A stretch of DNA of 12,595 bases from NCBI GenBank assembly GCA_020025075.1, contig JAHHSR010000044.1, positions 1-12,595 of the forward strand, in the 5' to 3' direction. This DNA is from Pectinatus sp. (lineage in GTDB: Bacteria; Bacillota; Negativicutes; Selenomonadales; Selenomonadaceae). The notes under the pieces were generated by a model. It did no database searches. It saw nothing but the letters and a program-made list of their open reading frames with translations, and had not been told where the DNA came from. The position numbers were made by a program, and so were the translations under genes. Shown piece by piece: positions 12,542 to 12,595 of the stretch (positions are counted from its first letter, which is position 1; each line of letters begins with the position of its first letter).

Positions 12542-12595
12542 TTGAACCTCCCCCACTTATAGAAGTGGGGGATTCTTGAGAAGTCTGATACACGA
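12542..12595 (-). mobile_element. Possible right end of an IS200/IS605-type element (TnpB omega-RNA end)
   Basis: The arms 12549-12558 and 12563-12572 (TCCCCCACTT/AAGTGGGGGA) form a perfect 10-bp stem with a 4-nt loop. On the minus strand the hairpin is followed by GGTTCAA (TTCAA at 12542-12546) and then by the mutM ribosome binding site. A GC-rich hairpin ending in TTCAA-like sequence is the known form of the right end of many IS605/IS1341 elements, where it is also the scaffold end of the TnpB guide RNA. The sequence further out (12573-12595) has no gene. I recall very similar ends in Firmicutes TnpB elements, but no transposase or tnpB is in the window. Confidence 0.5.

Noticed and set aside
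12527..12556. Upstream start of mutM adding MGEVQRKEYK
   Set aside because: Catalysis needs Pro2 at the mature N-terminus, so the ATG at 12526 must be used; the extension also runs into the hairpin.

Overview
The window reads as a chromosomal segment of a diderm Firmicute, most likely a member of the Negativicutes. This is an inference. The supporting signs are a PyrR-type pyrimidine attenuator (a Firmicutes trait), strong AGGAGG-type ribosome binding sites, the aminopropanol arm of cobalamin synthesis, a mutM-coaE-lytic transglycosylase gene string, and a secreted repeat protein with an envelope look. No rRNA, tRNA or CRISPR array is visible.

Layout. (1) 1-1233, minus strand: a pyr operon start. 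A consensus promoter and a PyrR-type attenuator precede pyrB. The following pyrC is broken after about 26 family-like codons, exactly where a palindrome begins. (2) 1249-5031, plus strand: a sensor kinase/response regulator pair, then a tandem direct-repeat operator and promoter, a His-rich membrane-anchored protein, a PepSY protein and a PmtA/KsgA-like methyltransferase. (3) 5057-8316, minus strand: ugd, pduX and cobD with overlapping genes. PduX plus CobD turn L-threonine into aminopropanol phosphate for cobalamin. A perfect 23-bp inverted repeat lies between the two convergent gene strings and encodes the same C-terminal residues for both. (4) 8455-9972, plus strand: a TSCPD-domain protein and a secreted protein carrying six exact-length 20-residue repeats. 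(5) 10019-12526, minus strand: mutM, coaE and a membrane-anchored lytic transglycosylase gene. (6) The right edge carries a perfect hairpin followed by TTCAA on the minus strand, resembling an IS200/IS605 right end just upstream of mutM.

The most striking item is a roughly 376-nt group I intron (about 10282-10657, minus strand) that splits the lytic transglycosylase gene inside its catalytic domain. P1, P3, P4, P6, P7, P7.1, P7.2, P8 and a branched P9 can all be paired by eye, and splicing restores one frame joining the catalytic-Glu half to the AYNAG half. It carries no endonuclease gene.

The palindromes at both window edges, one breaking pyrC and one abutting mutM, suggest insertion sequences on both sides. 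If the window is a whole contig, these would be the repeats that ended the assembly.
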